DNA of 7,858 bases, taken from positions 1-7,858 of the forward strand of contig JAAYAS010000077.1 in the NCBI GenBank assembly GCA_012719255.1, given 5' to 3'. The notes under the pieces were generated by a model. It searched no databases. It was not told where the DNA came from and saw only the letters and a program-made list of their open reading frames with translations. Positions 7,135 to 7,858 of this stretch are shown in pieces. The position numbers and the translations under genes were made by a program. The DNA is from Microbacteriaceae bacterium (GTDB lineage: Bacteria; Actinomycetota; Actinomycetes; Actinomycetales; Microbacteriaceae). Each line of letters starts with the position of its first letter. Position 1 is the stretch's first letter.

Positions 7135-7150
7135 GGGGCGGTGCGGGCGG

Positions 7151-7516
7151 CTAGCGGCGCTTGCGGCCGGGCTTCAGCGCGCGGAAGCCGGCGACGGCGG
7201 CGGCCGAGAAGCCGGCGAGCTTGATGAGCGGGCCGCCGACGGTGGCGGCGGTGAGCGCGACGAGCGAGTTCACGTTGCTCGTCACCTCGTGGACGTTCGA
7301 CGTGATCGCGTCGACCTTGGCGAGCTGCTTGTTCGTCTCGGCCATGGTGACCTGCGTCTCGGCGAGCGTCGGCGTGATCTCGTCGGTCGACTCGCGGATC
7401 GCGCGGCGCAGCTCGTCGAACACGCCGCCGAGCTTGACGATCGGCACGGCGAGCAGGGCGACGAGGATGAGGAAGACGCCCGCGGCGATGAGGCCGGCGA
7501 TGTCGCCACCGGTCAT
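7151..7516 (-). CDS. DUF948 domain-containing membrane protein
   Basis: The 121-residue product matches the DUF948 pattern: a hydrophobic N-terminal span (about residues 6-28, DIAGLIAAGVFLILVALLAV), then a long helical, coiled-coil-like region (about 32-90). That region has regularly spaced Thr, Asn and Val (TNKQLAKVDAITSNVHEVTS, 61-80). A second weakly hydrophobic stretch follows (92-112), then a basic tail (KPGRKRR). The function of the family is not established; such proteins are often compared with the helical parts of chemoreceptors, but no signalling motif is visible. AAGGAG at 7523-7528, 6 bases before the ATG, fixes the start at 7516. It is the first gene after the rpsD terminator and probably heads the operon running through the 69-residue gene into alaS. 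Placement before alaS is common in actinobacteria. Confidence 0.9.
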   Translation of the reverse strand: MTGGDIAGLIAAGVFLILVALLAVPIVKLGGVFDELRRAIRESTDEITPTLAETQVTMAETNKQLAKVDAITSNVHEVTSNVNSLVALTAATVGGPLIKLAGFSAAAVAGFRALKPGRKRR

Positions 7517-7582
7517 GGTGAGCTCCTTGCAGTGGTGCGGCTGGTGCGGTGCTGCGCGCGCCGCGCGGGGCGGCGGAAGCGC
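7517..7582 (-). other. Short leader between rpsD terminator and DUF948 gene
   Basis: Sixty-six very GC-rich bases. Apart from the DUF948 Shine-Dalgarno (7523-7528), it holds two copies of an 8-base direct repeat (tggtgcgg on the plus strand at 7533-7540 and 7542-7549) and a run of alternating G and C near 7554-7568. I see no -10-like hexamer, so if a promoter starts the downstream operon it is either non-standard or lies further right, in or before the hairpin. Confidence 0.4.
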
Positions 7583-7617
7583 ATCGGGGGCGGACCGCAG
7601 TGCGGTCCGCCCCCGAT
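7583..7617 (-). terminator. Terminator-like perfect hairpin after rpsD
   Basis: A perfect inverted repeat: 17-base arms around a single central base, which folds as a 16-bp G/C-rich stem with a 3-base loop. It begins 31 bases after the rpsD stop codon. The minus-strand transcript continues GCGCUUCC after the stem, so there is no U-tract, and there is none on the plus strand either. U-less stem-loops of this sort are reported as common presumed terminators in high-GC actinobacteria. The position directly after a ribosomal protein gene fits that role; it could also act as an mRNA 3'-end stabiliser or attenuator. Confidence 0.8.
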
Positions 7618-7648
7618 AGTAGTCGCTGGTTCGCGAGTGCCGGCGCGG

Positions 7649-7858
7649 CTAGCGGGCGGCGTAGTACTCGACGACGAGCTGGACCTCGCAGGTGATGGGC
7701 ACCTCGGCGCGCTTCGGGCGGCGCTCGAGGCGCGCCTGGAGCTTGTCGAGCTCGACCGAGAGGTAGCCCGGGACCGGGGGCAGCACCTCGGCGTGGCCGC
7801 CGGCGGCGGCGACCTGGAACGGCTCCATCTCCTCCGAGCGCGGCTTCACGTGGATGAG
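7649..7858 (-). CDS. rpsD: 30S ribosomal protein S4, C-terminal part
   Basis: S4 is a primary 16S rRNA-binding protein that nucleates 30S assembly. Only the last 69 codons are in the window; the reading frame is open to the right edge, beginning LIHVKPRSEEMEPFQ. The tail carries PPVPGYLSVELDKLQ and then RRPKRAEVPITCEVQLVVEY, ending YYAAR and TAG, which is the typical actinobacterial S4 C-terminus. The GTG at 7847-7849 codes for the Val of HVKPRS and is internal, not a start. Full-length homologues are about 200-210 residues, so roughly two thirds lie outside the window. A strong hairpin follows 31 bases after the stop, suggesting that rpsD is the last gene of its own transcript. Confidence 0.96.
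   Translation of the reverse strand, partial: LIHVKPRSEEMEPFQVAAAGGHAEVLPPVPGYLSVELDKLQARLERRPKRAEVPITCEVQLVVEYYAAR

Noticed and set aside
7616..7621. TACTAT as a promoter -10 element for the DUF948 operon.
   Set aside because: There is no -35-like hexamer at 16-18 bases spacing (the bases there are GC-only or nearly so), and the start site would fall inside the terminator stem.
7649..7849. A possible separate 66-residue gene starting at the GTG at 7849.
   Set aside because: The same frame is open upstream to the window edge and reads as continuous S4 sequence; this GTG is an internal Val codon.
1..7858. A mobile element, phage, CRISPR or defence island.
   Set aside because: All genes are conserved housekeeping or small conserved membrane genes in the usual actinobacterial order, with uniform composition and no integrase, transposase, direct-repeat array or attachment-site signs.

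Overview
The window is a compact, very GC-rich stretch of bacterial chromosome with every gene on the minus strand, so transcription runs from the right edge to the left edge. Gene order along transcription is: rpsD (3' end only), a hairpin terminator, a DUF948 membrane protein, a 69-residue membrane protein, alaS, ruvX, mltG, aroE and aroC (cut by the left edge). This order, the protein sequences and the strong G/C bias at third codon positions point to a high-GC actinobacterium. The AlaS, MltG and S4 sequences look most like those of Microbacteriaceae, but the family-level call is recognition from memory and not a search result.

Right end (7517-7858): the last 69 codons of ribosomal protein S4, then a perfect inverted repeat (7583-7617) that I read as the rpsD terminator. 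Middle right (6908-7516): two small single-span membrane proteins of unknown function, each with a good Shine-Dalgarno sequence. Centre (3672-6816): alanyl-tRNA synthetase followed after one base by the RuvX/YqgF nuclease. Left half (1-3633): the endolytic murein transglycosylase MltG with a long disordered cytoplasmic N-terminus, then two shikimate-pathway enzymes, AroE (shikimate dehydrogenase) and AroC (chorismate synthase).

The seven genes after the terminator are separated by gaps of 1 to 91 bases and could be one long operon. They join tRNA charging, RNA/DNA processing, peptidoglycan strand termination and aromatic biosynthesis. This is a common actinobacterial neighbourhood and not an obvious functional pathway, apart from the aroE-aroC pair. 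No gene-free stretch exceeds 132 bases.

I found no mobile element, CRISPR array, tRNA or rRNA gene, prophage, toxin-antitoxin pair or defence gene, and no sign of foreign DNA. The window looks like conserved core genome. The points worth a second look are modest: short linear motifs in the MltG N-terminus, the uncharacterised small-protein pair before alaS, the poor ribosome-binding site of alaS, the U-tract-less terminator, and the lack of a visible promoter for the operon.
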